Assembly: GCA_963736695.1 (NCBI GenBank)
Contig: CAVTPU010000004.1
Location: forward strand, 930,001 to 994,000
DNA length: 64,000 nucleotides
Origin: CAVTPU01 sp963736695
GTDB taxonomy: Bacteria; Actinomycetota; Actinomycetes; Mycobacteriales; Micromonosporaceae
Direction of reading: 5' to 3'
Shown: piece by piece, positions 52,650 to 63,100 of the stretch
Layout of the letters: every line of letters starts with the position of its first letter
How positions within the stretch are numbered: position 1 is the stretch's first letter
Notes under the pieces: generated by a model
The model's input: the letters and a program-made list of their open reading frames with translations, nothing else
Databases searched by the model: none
What the model was told of the DNA's origin: nothing
Position numbers and translations under genes: made by a program

Positions 52650-53642
52650 ATGTTCGACGCTGACGGGACGAAGTCCCCAGGCCGCAATGACGGCCGGCGG
52701 ACCGACGACGGTTTCCCCGCCGGTGGTCGCCACCGCGCGAGCGACGATTCGACCGACAAAGTCTGGTCGGCAACCCCGCACGTCACCCCGTGGTGGCCGA
52801 CGTCTCCCCTGTCGACGCCGCCGCTGCCCGCGCCGTCGCTGCCGACGCCTCCCTCGTCAGGATTCACACCGGGCTTCGCCGCGCCGCCCGGCGCCCCCGA
52901 GCGGGCCCCACTGGCCGGCCCGCCGCACCACGTGACGCAACGCCCGGCCCACAGCGCGCTGACCGGCGACACTCGGGAGTCGTCGGCCGTCGGCGCTCAT
53001 CCGCCCCGCAGCCGGTGGTGGCCGAAGCTCGCCATCGGCGCGGTGACAGCACTCGCGGCCGCCGCAGTGCCCGTGTGGCTGCGCATGGAGCCCGCGCGCT
53101 ATCCCACTCCGATCACACTCGCGTCGCCGACAAGCGCGGCCGACGGCTCCGACATCAGTGTGGCGGCGAACGGGCCTCGCGGCGTCACGCCGTCACGCCG
53201 GATGCGGCCATCGACGACGCCGACCCCCAAGGGCGCACCCGTCACGTCGCCGTCGCCGCTCGGGTTCATGGTGGAGCGCGAGGCCGAAGACCTTCCCGTC
53301 AACATTCTCGCCGGAACACGGATCGCCACCGAACACTCCGCGTCAGGGCGCGCAGTCGTGACCGACCTGGGCCGCAGCAACAACCTCACCATGCCCGGCA
53401 TTTACGCCCCGGTGAGCGGGGCTTACCGCATGAGGATCTGGTATCAGGCGCGGACCGCCCAGAGCCTGCAAATCGATGTCAATGCGAAGACCGTGGCGGC
53501 TTTCAGCGTCCCGAAGTTGGAGTGTTGTGGCACCTCGATCGAGGTTGTCATTCCTCTCAACGCGGGCGAGAACACCATCACGTTCGGCAGCAGGGAAGTC
53601 CTCGGGCCCGACATCGACCGGATCACCATCGTTATGGGCTAA
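52650..53642 (+). CDS. Membrane protein with C-terminal CBM35-like carbohydrate-binding domain
   Basis: 330 residues. Pro/Thr-rich cytosolic region 1-120, one membrane helix about 125-144 (WWPKLAIGAVTALAAAAVPV), Pro/Thr linker to about 205, then a jelly-roll domain beginning EREAEDLPVNILAGTRIAT and continuing YAPVSGAYRMRIWYQARTAQ and VVIPLNAGENTITFGS. EAEDL with DLG and the GEN turn is the CBM6/CBM35 pattern, which binds sugars in a calcium-dependent way. Probable role: anchoring or sensing polysaccharide at the cell surface. Followed at 9 bp by a GNAT gene. Confidence 0.75.
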   Translation: MFDADGTKSPGRNDGRRTDDGFPAGGRHRASDDSTDKVWSATPHVTPWWPTSPLSTPPLPAPSLPTPPSSGFTPGFAAPPGAPERAPLAGPPHHVTQRPAHSALTGDTRESSAVGAHPPRSRWWPKLAIGAVTALAAAAVPVWLRMEPARYPTPITLASPTSAADGSDISVAANGPRGVTPSRRMRPSTTPTPKGAPVTSPSPLGFMVEREAEDLPVNILAGTRIATEHSASGRAVVTDLGRSNNLTMPGIYAPVSGAYRMRIWYQARTAQSLQIDVNAKTVAAFSVPKLECCGTSIEVVIPLNAGENTITFGSREVLGPDIDRITIVMG

Positions 53643-53651
53643 CTCGCTGAC

Positions 53652-54245
53652 ATGCGGATCCGACATGGAGATCTGGTGTTGCGCACCGTCACACTCGACG
53701 ACATCGACCTCTTCGAGGACGCCTTCAGTGGCGTCGATGGCGCCGGGGAACATCAGTGGTTCGGCTTCACGTCGTTCAACGGGGCTCGGCGCGAGGTCGA
53801 TAGTCGCGGGCTGCTCGGTGGTGAGGCCAACATGCTCACCATCGTCCGTGAGGGGCAGGTGTGCGGCCGAGTCGAATGGCTCGCCCGGCACTGGGGTCGG
53901 CGCGACACGTCGCAGTGTTGGGAGATCGCCATCGGCTTGCTGGCCACATTCCGCGGCCAGGGCATCGGAACGATCTGTCAACAGTGGCTCGTCGACTATC
54001 TCTTCGCGCACACCCGGGCGGAGCGGATTCAAGCCACGACGGATCCGACGAATCTCGCTGAACGAAAGTGCTTGGAGCGCGCGGGGTTCACGTTGGAAGG
54101 GCGCGTGCGGCGCGCGCAGTGGCGCCAAGGCTCCTGGCACGACCAACTGCTTTATTCAGTCGTACGCGGCGAGTCGCGACACGCATCGTCAGTGCTGGGC
54201 GAGTCGTCTGACCACGACGTGGCCCACGGGACCGAAAACCGCTAA
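53652..54245 (+). CDS. GNAT acetyltransferase, RimJ/RimL-like
   Basis: 197 residues. Motifs: VLRTVTLDDIDLFEDAFSG, CWEIAIGLLATFRGQGIGTICQQWLVDYLF (RGQGIGT is the acetyl-CoA loop), ERIQATTDPTNLAERKCLERAGFTLEGRVR. This is the RimJ/RimL type that acetylates protein N-termini or small amines. The substrate is unknown. It may be transcribed with the CBM35-like gene upstream and the MFS gene 41 bp downstream. The last about 30 residues are hydrophilic and unlike the family. Confidence 0.88.
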   Translation: MRIRHGDLVLRTVTLDDIDLFEDAFSGVDGAGEHQWFGFTSFNGARREVDSRGLLGGEANMLTIVREGQVCGRVEWLARHWGRRDTSQCWEIAIGLLATFRGQGIGTICQQWLVDYLFAHTRAERIQATTDPTNLAERKCLERAGFTLEGRVRRAQWRQGSWHDQLLYSVVRGESRHASSVLGESSDHDVAHGTENR

Positions 54246-54286
54246 CTCGCTGGCGTGCGGCGCGCCCGTGCGATAGGGAAGACGGT

Positions 54287-55489
54287 GTGATCTCGTTCCT
54301 CCGCGCGCACCCGACGTTTCGCCGGCTGTGGTTGTCGCGGTCGGTGTCATTCCTCGGCGACTCGGTGGGCCTGGTGGCGTTGCTGCTCTTCGTGGCGCAA
54401 CGTCACTCGTCGGCGTTGGCCGTCGCGCTGCTCATGATCGCCGGGGATTTCGTGCCCAACCTGCTCAGCCCGTTCGCCGGCGCCGTCGCCGACCGGGTCG
54501 ACGCCCGTCGGCTGATGCTGTCGTGTGAGGTGGCGCAGGCGGCGATCGTCGCGGTCATCGCGGCGAGTCTGCCCGGTCTTCCGCTGCTGCTGCCCCTGGT
54601 GGCGCTGCGCGCGTCGATCGCCACGGTGTTTCAGGCCGCGTCCCGCGCCGTCGTGCCGTCGCTGGTCGCGGAGGAGGAGTTGGGCCGGGCCAACGCGACG
54701 ATCGGAGCGGGCACTCACGGTCTCGACGTGATCGGGCCGTTGGTCGCGGCCGCCTTGGTGCCGTGGCTGGGAGTCCCGGGACTGCTGTTCTTCGACGCCG
54801 CGACGTTCGCGGCGTCGGCGGGATTGCTCGCGACGTTGCCGATAAACACTCGAGCCGCGCACCTTGACGAGCCCGAATCGTTCATCGCCGGGGTGCGCGG
54901 CGGCATGCGATATATCTGGCGACACCGAACGATTCGGGTGATCGCCGTGGGCTTCTGCACCGTAGTGTTCTTCAACGGAGTCGATGACGTCGCGTTGGTC
55001 TATCTCGCGCGCGACTCGCTCGGGGCGGGCGATTCGGCGACCAGTGTGCTCTTTGCGGGGGTGGGCGCCGGGCTGCTGGTCGGCTTCGCGATCCTGAGCC
55101 GGTTAAGCTCGCGGCTTGCGCCCATCACGTTGCTGGTGGCCGGTTTCGTGATAAGCAGCCTGGGCAATCTGTTGACCGGCGTCGCGTGGGCCGTTGCGGC
55201 CGCGGTCGGCTTTCAAGCCGTACGGGGCATGGGTTTGAGTCTTGTCGACACCGCGCATGACACGCTGATCCAGCGGGCCGTGCCCGCCGGCATGTTGGGG
55301 CGCGTCTTCAGCAACATCTATGGCGCGGTGTCCGTCTCCGCTGGACTGTCCTATGTGTTCGGTGGGATGCTGCTCGACGCGACGAGTCCCCGGACCGCGC
55401 TCGTCGTGGCCGGGGCCGGCGGCATCGCGGCCACAGGCCTGCTGGCCTGGCGGCTAAGACAGGTGAAGCGGTCAGCGTCCGGGCGGTGA
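54287..55489 (+). CDS. MFS transporter (12-TM, MFS_3-like exporter)
   Basis: 400 residues, GTG start, about 12 hydrophobic segments. MFS motif A variant in FAGAVADRVDARRLMLSCEV, and FRRLWLSRSVSFLGDSVGL at the start, match the family of actinobacterial exporters near EntS. The substrate is unknown; efflux of a small molecule is the usual role. Its last 18 bp overlap the convergent epimerase-like gene. Confidence 0.88.
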   Translation: MISFLRAHPTFRRLWLSRSVSFLGDSVGLVALLLFVAQRHSSALAVALLMIAGDFVPNLLSPFAGAVADRVDARRLMLSCEVAQAAIVAVIAASLPGLPLLLPLVALRASIATVFQAASRAVVPSLVAEEELGRANATIGAGTHGLDVIGPLVAAALVPWLGVPGLLFFDAATFAASAGLLATLPINTRAAHLDEPESFIAGVRGGMRYIWRHRTIRVIAVGFCTVVFFNGVDDVALVYLARDSLGAGDSATSVLFAGVGAGLLVGFAILSRLSSRLAPITLLVAGFVISSLGNLLTGVAWAVAAAVGFQAVRGMGLSLVDTAHDTLIQRAVPAGMLGRVFSNIYGAVSVSAGLSYVFGGMLLDATSPRTALVVAGAGGIAATGLLAWRLRQVKRSASGR

Positions 55490-56146
55490 GCCGGCCGCGT
55501 TGATGTCGGCGATCTCGAGAAGGCGGGTCGGCGCGCCGTGTCGAGTGACGGCGAGCATCGCCCGTCCGACCACTTCGGTGGTGGTGATGCTCTTCGGGAA
55601 CAACCGTTTGAGCACGGGGAGCAGCGGGCCGGTCATGCGATAGAGCACGCGATAGGACCGCACTTTCGACACCTCGCCGTGGCGCGGTTGGATCAGCCCG
55701 GGGCGGAACATGAAGGCGTTCAACGGCAACGCGAGCAGCGCGTTTTCGGTGCGCCCCTTGACCCGCGCCCACATGGTGCTGCCGCGTTCGGTGCTGTCGG
55801 TGCCCTGCCCCGAGACGTAGACGAACGTCATGCCCGGGTTGACGTCGGCGAGCACGGTCGCGGCGGCAAGCGTGATGTCGAAGGTGAGCCGGCGATATGT
55901 CGCCTCGTTCATGCCGTTTGATGAGACGCCGAGGCAGAACAGGCACGCGTCATAGCCGGCGAGGTCGTCGCGTGCCGTGGTGAAGTCGGCGAAGTCGGCG
56001 TGGAGAAGCTCACGGAGTTTGGGATGGCTCTGGCCGGTGGGGGTTCGGGTGACGGCGAGCACGTCGGTGACGTCGTCGGCGAGCAGGCACTCGCGCAGGA
56101 CCCCCTGCCCGACCATGCCGGTGGCCCCGAAGATGATGACCCTCAC
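55472..56146 (-). CDS. NAD(P)-dependent epimerase/dehydratase-like protein
   Basis: 224 residues, start set to GTG 56146 with GGAGGAC upstream (the frame also opens 6 codons earlier). Extended SDR-type Rossmann fold: VIIFGATGMVGQGVLRECLL (GATGMVG), FLFCLGVSSNGMNEATYRRLTFDI and VYVSGQGTDSTERGSTMWARVKG, a YxxxK-less variant (S and the K in RVKG). This matches the small NAD(P)H-binding NmrA/SDR-like family of unknown substrate. It is tail-to-tail with the MFS gene. Confidence 0.82.
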   Translation of the reverse strand: MRVIIFGATGMVGQGVLRECLLADDVTDVLAVTRTPTGQSHPKLRELLHADFADFTTARDDLAGYDACLFCLGVSSNGMNEATYRRLTFDITLAAATVLADVNPGMTFVYVSGQGTDSTERGSTMWARVKGRTENALLALPLNAFMFRPGLIQPRHGEVSKVRSYRVLYRMTGPLLPVLKRLFPKSITTTEVVGRAMLAVTRHGAPTRLLEIADINAAGSPPGR

Positions 56147-56382
56147 CAGTGTCCTCCACGTCAATGCCGGACCAGTCGCGGCCCGCTTCGTTCGGTGAGC
56201 CTACCCATTTCGCCGCAGCCTGCGCCGCGACCTTCGCCGCGACCACGAACGCAGGGGGCATATCAGGCATAGTGGACGGTCGGCTATGACAGGCGCACCG
56301 AGCGCGGTATCGTACGAACGCACAGTGATCTCGCCGACCGGTCGAAAATAGACGATAGGCGCACAAATTTGCATAAGACACC

Positions 56383-56411
56383 TTGAAAGATCACTCCGTG
56401 TAGTTGAATAT
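56383..56411 (+). promoter_or_regulatory. Promoter of the kinase-helicase-methylase operon (possible leaderless start)
   Basis: -35 TTGAAA (56383-56388) and -10 GAATAT (56406-56411) are 17 bp apart. A transcript would begin close to the GTG start at 56420, so the message may be leaderless; no ribosome site precedes the GTG. The 270-bp upstream gap is otherwise empty. Weak -10 match. Confidence 0.45.
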
Positions 56412-56419
56412 CTCCCTCT

Positions 56420-57490
56420 GTGTCGAATGGGGAGAAGCTACCGAGAACCATTGGGCCCTATGAGGTGCTGGCGCCGTTGGGCGCCGGCGGCATGGGAGCG
56501 GTCTATCTGGCGGCGTCCCCGACCGCCAGCCGGGTGGCGGTCAAGGTCGTGCTCGGCGCGCTCGCTGGCGACAGTCGCATGCGCGACCGGTTCATGGGCG
56601 AGGTCGACACCCTGCGAATGACCTTCGGCTCACGGGTCGCCCGATTCGAAGGCGCCGACCTGCACGCCGACCCCCCGTGGCTGGCGATCGAATATAAGCC
56701 CGGCGTGACCCTGCGAGATCACGTCACCCGGCACGGTCCGCTGCCCGCCGAACTCGGCCTGATCCTCGGCGCCCTGCTCGCCGAGGGCATCGGCTCGATC
56801 CACACGGCCGGGCTCGTGCACCGCGACATCAAACCGAACAACGTCATCATGAGCGACGACGGTCCGGTGATCATCGACTTCGGGCTCGCGATGCTCGCCG
56901 AGGGCCACGAGCACGTGACCCAGACCGGAAGCGCGGTCGGCACCCCGGCATATATGGCCCCGGAGCAGGCACGCGGCGAGCGCGACCTCACTGGCGCCAC
57001 CGACATCTATGCCCTCGGCTCCAGCCTCGTGATGGCGCTCACCGGCCACACCATCTATCCCTCCGCCACCCCGTTCGCCGTCGCGCAGCACGTCATGGAC
57101 CCCAACCGGCACCCGGACCTCTCCGGCCTGCCCAGCGAGATCACCGGCGTCGTGGGTCCGATGCTCGCCCACGACCCACACCTGCGCCCATCGGCCGAGC
57201 AGGTGCTCGAGGCTCTGCTGCGCGTCATGCGCCGTGACGGACTCGACCCCGGCGACCTGCGCCGACGGCTGCGCGACCTGACTTTCGTGGTGCCCACGCT
57301 CGTGCTGCCGTCGTGGGCTGACGACCCGGTCGTCGACCCTGAAGAGATCGATTCTGCGGAGATCGACACCGGGCCGACCGTCCCCCTCGGAGACAAACCG
57401 TCCGCCGCCCCCGAACCGACGACCCGCGCGGACGTCACCAAACTGCTTTCAGAGATCCGCACCCGGTACGCCGCAGGCGGCTCGCTGTGA
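56420..57490 (+). CDS. Cytosolic Ser/Thr protein kinase
   Basis: 356 residues, GTG start. Complete Hanks-type domain (about 12-275): GAGGMG glycine loop (21-26), K42 (VAVKVV), HRDIKPNN (134-141; catalytic D136), DFG (153-155) and activation loop ending GTPAYMAPEQ. Kinases of this type phosphorylate Ser/Thr of proteins. Unusually for actinobacterial PknB relatives there is no membrane helix; a hydrophilic tail of about 80 residues follows. Its stop overlaps the start of a SNF2 helicase (GTGA), so it is the first gene of a coupled operon, probably regulating the helicase/methylase or sensing their activity. Confidence 0.9.
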   Translation: MSNGEKLPRTIGPYEVLAPLGAGGMGAVYLAASPTASRVAVKVVLGALAGDSRMRDRFMGEVDTLRMTFGSRVARFEGADLHADPPWLAIEYKPGVTLRDHVTRHGPLPAELGLILGALLAEGIGSIHTAGLVHRDIKPNNVIMSDDGPVIIDFGLAMLAEGHEHVTQTGSAVGTPAYMAPEQARGERDLTGATDIYALGSSLVMALTGHTIYPSATPFAVAQHVMDPNRHPDLSGLPSEITGVVGPMLAHDPHLRPSAEQVLEALLRVMRRDGLDPGDLRRRLRDLTFVVPTLVLPSWADDPVVDPEEIDSAEIDTGPTVPLGDKPSAAPEPTTRADVTKLLSEIRTRYAAGGSL

Positions 57491-60174
57491 CCGGGCCGGC
57501 CCTCACCACTGAGTCGTTCCCGCCGGGCGCACGAATCCTCGCCCGCGACGAGGAGTGGCTGGTCAAGACCTCGCGACCCACCGAACGCGACGGACACGAG
57601 ATTCGCGCCGTCGGTGTGACCGAGTTCGTCCAAGGCGTCGATGTGGTCCTCTTCTCCGCCGTCGAACGAGCCGCCGGACGACCCATCACCCTCCTGCGCC
57701 CCGAAGACACGGTGCTCGTCACCGACACCACCCCCCGATTTCGGCGCAGCCGACTCTTCCTCGAGGCGGTGCTGCGACGCACCCCGCTGCCGCGCACCGC
57801 CCGGGGCCTGGCCCTGGCCGACCGGTTCCTGCTCGACCCGCTCGGCTATCAGCGCCGCCCCGCCGAGATGGCCCTCGCCGGAGACGCCCCACGCATCCTG
57901 CTCGCCGACGTGGTCGGCCTCGGCAAGACGCTGGAGATCGGGCTCACCCTCGCCGAGCTGATCCGGCGGGGCCGCGGCGAACGCATCCTCGTGGTGACCC
58001 CACAACACATCCTCGAACAGTTTCAACACGAGCTGTGGACCCGATTCTCGATCCCCCTCGTGCGGCTCGACTCGGTCGGCGTGGAACGCATCCAACGGGA
58101 GATCCCCGCCGGCCGCAACCCGTTCACCTATTTCAAACGGGTCATCGTCTCGATCGACACACTCAAGAACGTCGGACGTTATGGCCACCACCTCGAGCAG
58201 ACCTCGTGGGACGTGGTGGTCATCGACGAGTCTCACAACCTCATCGGGCAGTCGAGCCTGCGCAACCGGCTGGCCCGGCTGCTCGCCCGCCGCACCGACG
58301 CGCTGCTGCTGGCCAGTGCCACCCCACACAACGGCGACCGCGAGTCGTTCGCCGAACTGATCCGCATGCTCGACCCGACGGCGATCCGCGACCCCAAGGC
58401 CTATAGCGCGGCGGACATCGAGCACCTCTATCTGCGGCGCACCAAGGTGAGCCCCGAGGTGCGTGACCAGATCGGTGACCGGTGGGCCGACCGTGAGGCT
58501 CCCCAGCCGATCCACTGTCCGGCGACCCCTGCGGAGGAGGCCGTCTTCGCCGAGCTGACCGACCGGTGGCTCGCGGGCCCGGCCGACGGCACCCGCGACC
58601 GACTCTTCGCCTACACACTGCTCAAGGCATTCCTGTCGTCGCACCGGGCGCTCGCCGAGACGGTCCACAATCGGCTGAAGGCGACGGGAGCCGGGGGCGG
58701 GGAACACGAAGCCCTGCTCCGACTCGCCGCGCTCGCCGACGAGATCGGCTCAGTCGAGAAGAACCCGACTGAGCCAGATAGGCCGAGCGCAGACCGACCG
58801 AAGGCAGCCCAGCCGGCGAAGCTCACCGCACTCATCGCGCGGCTGCGCGAGGCGGGGGTGGGCGCCAGCGACACCCGCGTCGTGATCTTCTCCGAACGAG
58901 TCGCCACCCTGAAGTGGCTGGCGAAGGTCGTGCCGCCGCTGCTCGGTGTGCCGGCGTTGGGCGTACGCGTCATGCATGGAGGGGTGACCGACACCGAACA
59001 GCAACGGATCGTCGAGGAATTTTCACTCGCCGGCTCGCCGGTGCGACTGCTCTTCACCGGAGACATCGCCTCGGAGGGCGTCAACCTGCACCGCGAATGC
59101 CATCACCTCATTCACTATGACATTCCGTGGAGCCTCATCCGCATCGAGCAACGCAACGGCCGCATCGACCGATATGGACAGACAAAGCCGCCCAGGTTCG
59201 AGGCACTGATCCTGACCTCCACTGTGGAGGGAGCGAAGGACGACACGACGGTCGCCGAGAAACTGTTGCTGCGCGAGCAGGCAGCGCACGCGAGCATCGG
59301 CACGGCCGAGGCCGTCACCGGACTCTTCGACGCCAAGAAGGAAGAGGACCGCCTCACTCTCGACCTGCTGCGCGGGCGCTCCGTCGAGGAGTCCCTCGGC
59401 GTGAGCGTCGAACGTGACGTGCTCAGCGACCTGCTCGGCGAGATCGCCTCGACACCTCACCAGGAAGCTCCGGCCCGCACCCTGGTGCCGAGCCTGTTCG
59501 CCGCGACCGGCGACTTCGTCGACGAGGCGCTCCGCGAGGTCTATGCCAGTCCCGAAGACGATGTGGAGCTCGCCCGCGAAGACCAGCTGCTCGCATTGAC
59601 CGCGCCCGACGACCTCGTGCACCGTCTCGCCGACCTGCCGAGGTCTTATCTGGCGGCGCAGCGGGTCAATGGCCGGGTGCGGATGCGACTCACCTTTGAC
59701 AAACCGGCGGCGCAGCGTTCACTCGATGCCGCGCGCCGCAGCGACACCACGATCTGGCCGCAGGTGCACTTCGTCTCCGAGATCCACCCGGTGGTGGAGT
59801 GGCTCGTCGACAAGGTGCTCGTGCGACTCGGGCGGCAGGAGGCACCGGTGCTCATCGCCGACGTCGACGCGCCCGTCGTGCTGATTCAATCCGTACGATG
59901 TGACGCGGCCGGGCATCCGATCGACGTACGCTGGCTCGCGGTCTCCGATGTGGAGGGTCGCACGCGCGTCGAGCCGATGACCGACGTGCTCGCCGCCGCC
60001 GGAGTCGGGCCGGCGATGGCCAACCCCGGCACCGCTCCCCCGCTGGCGCAGCTGCAACCGTTGCTGCCGGCCGCGATCGACGCGGTGCGCGCGCAACTAG
60101 CCAGCGAGACAGACGAGACGCCGATGGGCGAGCCGCTGCTGCGCGTGCTCGCCGTGTTGTGGGGTGGGCGATGA
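57487..60174 (+). CDS. SNF2-family helicase, DrmD-like
   Basis: 895 residues. DNA-dependent ATPase of the SNF2/DISARM class: motif I ADVVGLGKTLEIGL (K147), motif II VVVIDESHNLIG (DESH, 247-250), motif III SATPHNG (277-283), later GGVTDTEQQRIVEEF, GDIASEGVNLHRECHHLI and motif VI IRIEQRNGRIDRYGQ (about 552-566). A C-terminal about 250-residue region has no obvious motif. It is followed by the methyltransferase with a 4-nt ATGA overlap. DrmD is the SNF2 helicase of class 1 DISARM, next to an adenine methyltransferase; this match is by architecture and context, since no DrmA/B gene is seen before the edge. Confidence 0.85.
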   Translation: MTGPALTTESFPPGARILARDEEWLVKTSRPTERDGHEIRAVGVTEFVQGVDVVLFSAVERAAGRPITLLRPEDTVLVTDTTPRFRRSRLFLEAVLRRTPLPRTARGLALADRFLLDPLGYQRRPAEMALAGDAPRILLADVVGLGKTLEIGLTLAELIRRGRGERILVVTPQHILEQFQHELWTRFSIPLVRLDSVGVERIQREIPAGRNPFTYFKRVIVSIDTLKNVGRYGHHLEQTSWDVVVIDESHNLIGQSSLRNRLARLLARRTDALLLASATPHNGDRESFAELIRMLDPTAIRDPKAYSAADIEHLYLRRTKVSPEVRDQIGDRWADREAPQPIHCPATPAEEAVFAELTDRWLAGPADGTRDRLFAYTLLKAFLSSHRALAETVHNRLKATGAGGGEHEALLRLAALADEIGSVEKNPTEPDRPSADRPKAAQPAKLTALIARLREAGVGASDTRVVIFSERVATLKWLAKVVPPLLGVPALGVRVMHGGVTDTEQQRIVEEFSLAGSPVRLLFTGDIASEGVNLHRECHHLIHYDIPWSLIRIEQRNGRIDRYGQTKPPRFEALILTSTVEGAKDDTTVAEKLLLREQAAHASIGTAEAVTGLFDAKKEEDRLTLDLLRGRSVEESLGVSVERDVLSDLLGEIASTPHQEAPARTLVPSLFAATGDFVDEALREVYASPEDDVELAREDQLLALTAPDDLVHRLADLPRSYLAAQRVNGRVRMRLTFDKPAAQRSLDAARRSDTTIWPQVHFVSEIHPVVEWLVDKVLVRLGRQEAPVLIADVDAPVVLIQSVRCDAAGHPIDVRWLAVSDVEGRTRVEPMTDVLAAAGVGPAMANPGTAPPLAQLQPLLPAAIDAVRAQLASETDETPMGEPLLRVLAVLWGGR

Positions 60175-63100
60175 GCTTCGACGCGTTGACCAACCGGGGC
60201 GAATATCTGTCCGCCCACTATCTCGCCGAGGTGTTGCCGGCCGCGCTGAAGAAAGGCCAGCTCGCCGAGTGGGCGGCGGCCGAGAAACGTGGTGTGGCCA
60301 CACCCCGGCAGGGGCTGCGGGCGTTGCGTCAGACCTACTTCGCGGTCAAGTCCGACCTCGTCGACCTCAACGCCGAGGCCACCCAGGCCGACGGCACCCG
60401 CGCCTATATCGCCGATCGGGTCCGCGAGTTTCACGCCCGCCTGCTCGACGCGTGCGGATTCACCAGCGACCGACGCGATGACGGGCGGGTCGCGGTCGTC
60501 GAGTGTGGATGGGCGGTCGACTGCGACGAGGCCGCCGACGCCGACGGTGCCGGCCGGCTGCTCGACCCAGTCGAGGTCGACCCCCGGCGCCGCATCGAGA
60601 CCGGATTCGCTCTCGCGACCCATCTGTTCACCGGTGACGAACCGCCCCGCTATGCGCTGATCCTCGCCGGCGGGGTGATGACCCTCGCCGACCGCCACAC
60701 GTGGGCGGAGGGGCGTTATCTCGCGGTGAGCCTCGACGCGGCGTTTGGCCGCAACGACTCCCGGCCGGGCGGCGAACTCGACGTGATCGCCGCGCTGTTC
60801 GGTGCCGATTCGCTGCTGCCGCCGCCGGAGGGCGGGGACGAGAAGCTCGCCACCCTCGTCGGCGAGTCACGCCAGCACGCGGTGGGCGTCTCCAGCGAAC
60901 TGCGCGAGGGGTTGCGCCTGTCGGTGGAACTCATCGCCAACGCGGTGCTCGAACGCATTCGCGAGCAGGGCGTCGACCCGGTCGACCTCATGGATCCCCG
61001 CGAGCTGGCCCGCGAGTTGAGCAGCCAGTCGCTGCGTTATCTCTACCGGATCCTGTTCCTGCTCTATGCCGAGGCCCGCCCCGAGTTGGGCGTGTTGCCA
61101 GTGGACGATCCGGAATATATGGCCGGCTATAGCCTGGCCCGCCTGGGTGAGCTGGTGTCCCGCAAGCTCGGCGGTGAGCAGGCGCGCCGCAGCTTTCACC
61201 TGCACGAGTCGCTGGACCTGCTCTTCCGCATGGTCAACGACGGGCACAATCCCCGCGTCACCGGCGACGAACCGGTGAGCGAGGGCACCGGGCTGCGCTT
61301 CGAACCACTGATGTCCGACCTGTTTCGCCCGGCCCGCACCCGACTCATCGGCCCCTCCGCGTTCGTTCACCCCGACGACGATGACGCCGCCGAGCCACGC
61401 ATGCTCGACACCCGACTGCGCAACGCGACGCTCTATCAGGTGCTGCGGCTGCTCATGCGCACGCGGGGTCGGCGCAATCAGCGCGGCGGTTTCATCTCCT
61501 ATCGCATGTTGGGCATCAACCAGTTGGGCGCGGTCTATGAGGGCCTCATGTCGTTCACCGGGTTCATCGCCGCCGAGGAGCTTTATGAGGTCGCCAAGGG
61601 CGGTGACGCGAAGGACGGGTCGTGGATGATTCCCGCGTCGCGGGCCGACGACTATCCCGACGAGGTCTTTGTCACTCGGTCCGATGAGGAGACGGGCGCG
61701 CGCGTACGGGTGCGTTATGCAGTCCGGTTCTTTTGTCTATCGCCTCGCCGGGCGTGACCGGCAGACGAGCGCCTCCTACTACACCCCGCAGTCGTTGACT
61801 GAGGTGACGGTGCAGTTGGCACTGAAGTATCGCCTCGATCAGGACGACACCGTCACCCCCGCGCGCGACCTGCTGGAGTGGACGATCTGCGAGCCGGCCC
61901 TCGGGTCGGGCGCCTTCCTCAACGAGGCGATCAACCAGGTCGCCGCCGAATATCTGCGCCGCCGCCAGGCCGAGCTGGGCGTGAGCATCGACCCCGACCA
62001 GCACGCGGTGGAGCTGCAGCGGGTCAAGACCTATATCGCGCTGCACAACTGTTATGGCGTCGACCTCAACCGCACGGCCGTCGAGTTGGCCGAGGTGTCG
62101 TTGTGGCTCAACGTCATGCATCACGGGCTGCGGGCACCGTGGTTCGGCCTGCATCTGCGGCGCGGCAATTCGCTCATCGGCGCGCGGCGCCAGTTTTACA
62201 CCCCCGCGCAGGTGGCCGACAAGTCGTGGCTGAGCACCGCCCCCACCGACCATCCACTGAGGTCGGTCGAGCCGCTGCCGGCCGGCGCCGTGCACCACTT
62301 CGTGCTGCCCGCCGACGGGTGGGGTGCGGTCGCGTCCGCGAAGGAGGCGAAGATCGCTCGCCGCCGACGACGCGAAACGCCTCGCCGACTGGCGGCGCAC
62401 CATCAAGTCGAAGCCCACCACGGCCCAGCAGCGTCGGTTGCAGGCGCATCGCCGGGCGGGTCGAGGTGCTGTGGTCGCTCGTGCGGCAACGCCTCGCCTT
62501 GTCGGAGCAGGAGATCCGCCGCGACATCGCCGTGTGGGGCGCCGATCATCTGCCCGCCGCCGCCCACGCCGCGCACCGCGACCAGATCAAGGCCGACCTC
62601 GAGGCCGAGGGCGGACCCTATTGGCGGCTCACCCTGCTCATGAACGCGTGGTGCGCGCTGTGGTTCTGGCCGCTCGACAAGGCCGGGCTGCTCGACGGGT
62701 CCGACCCGGTCTATGAGCGGGAGCCCGTCACCCACGTGACGCGGCGCGACGCCGACGAGCCGGCCTTCGAGCTTTATGAACCGGCGGCCCTGTTTGAGAC
62801 CGGCGGGGCCGAGCAACTCACCCTTGCTTTGACGCGTACGCCGAAGAAGACCGGCGTGCCTTCGCAGCGACGCCCGACACTCATCGAGTCGCTCGCGCGC
62901 GCGACGCCGCTCAAGGATCTCGGCGGCTGGCTCGACTTCGCCGAAGCGGTGGTCGGCCGGGCCGACATCCCCGCCGACTCCCTCGTCGACCACTTCACCA
63001 ACCTGGCCGAGCTGACGCGCGTTTGAGGACGACCTGCCCACGTGGATGGGCACCGACTCGCATGTGCGGCTCTTCGAACGGTTCCCGTGGCTTGAGGTGG

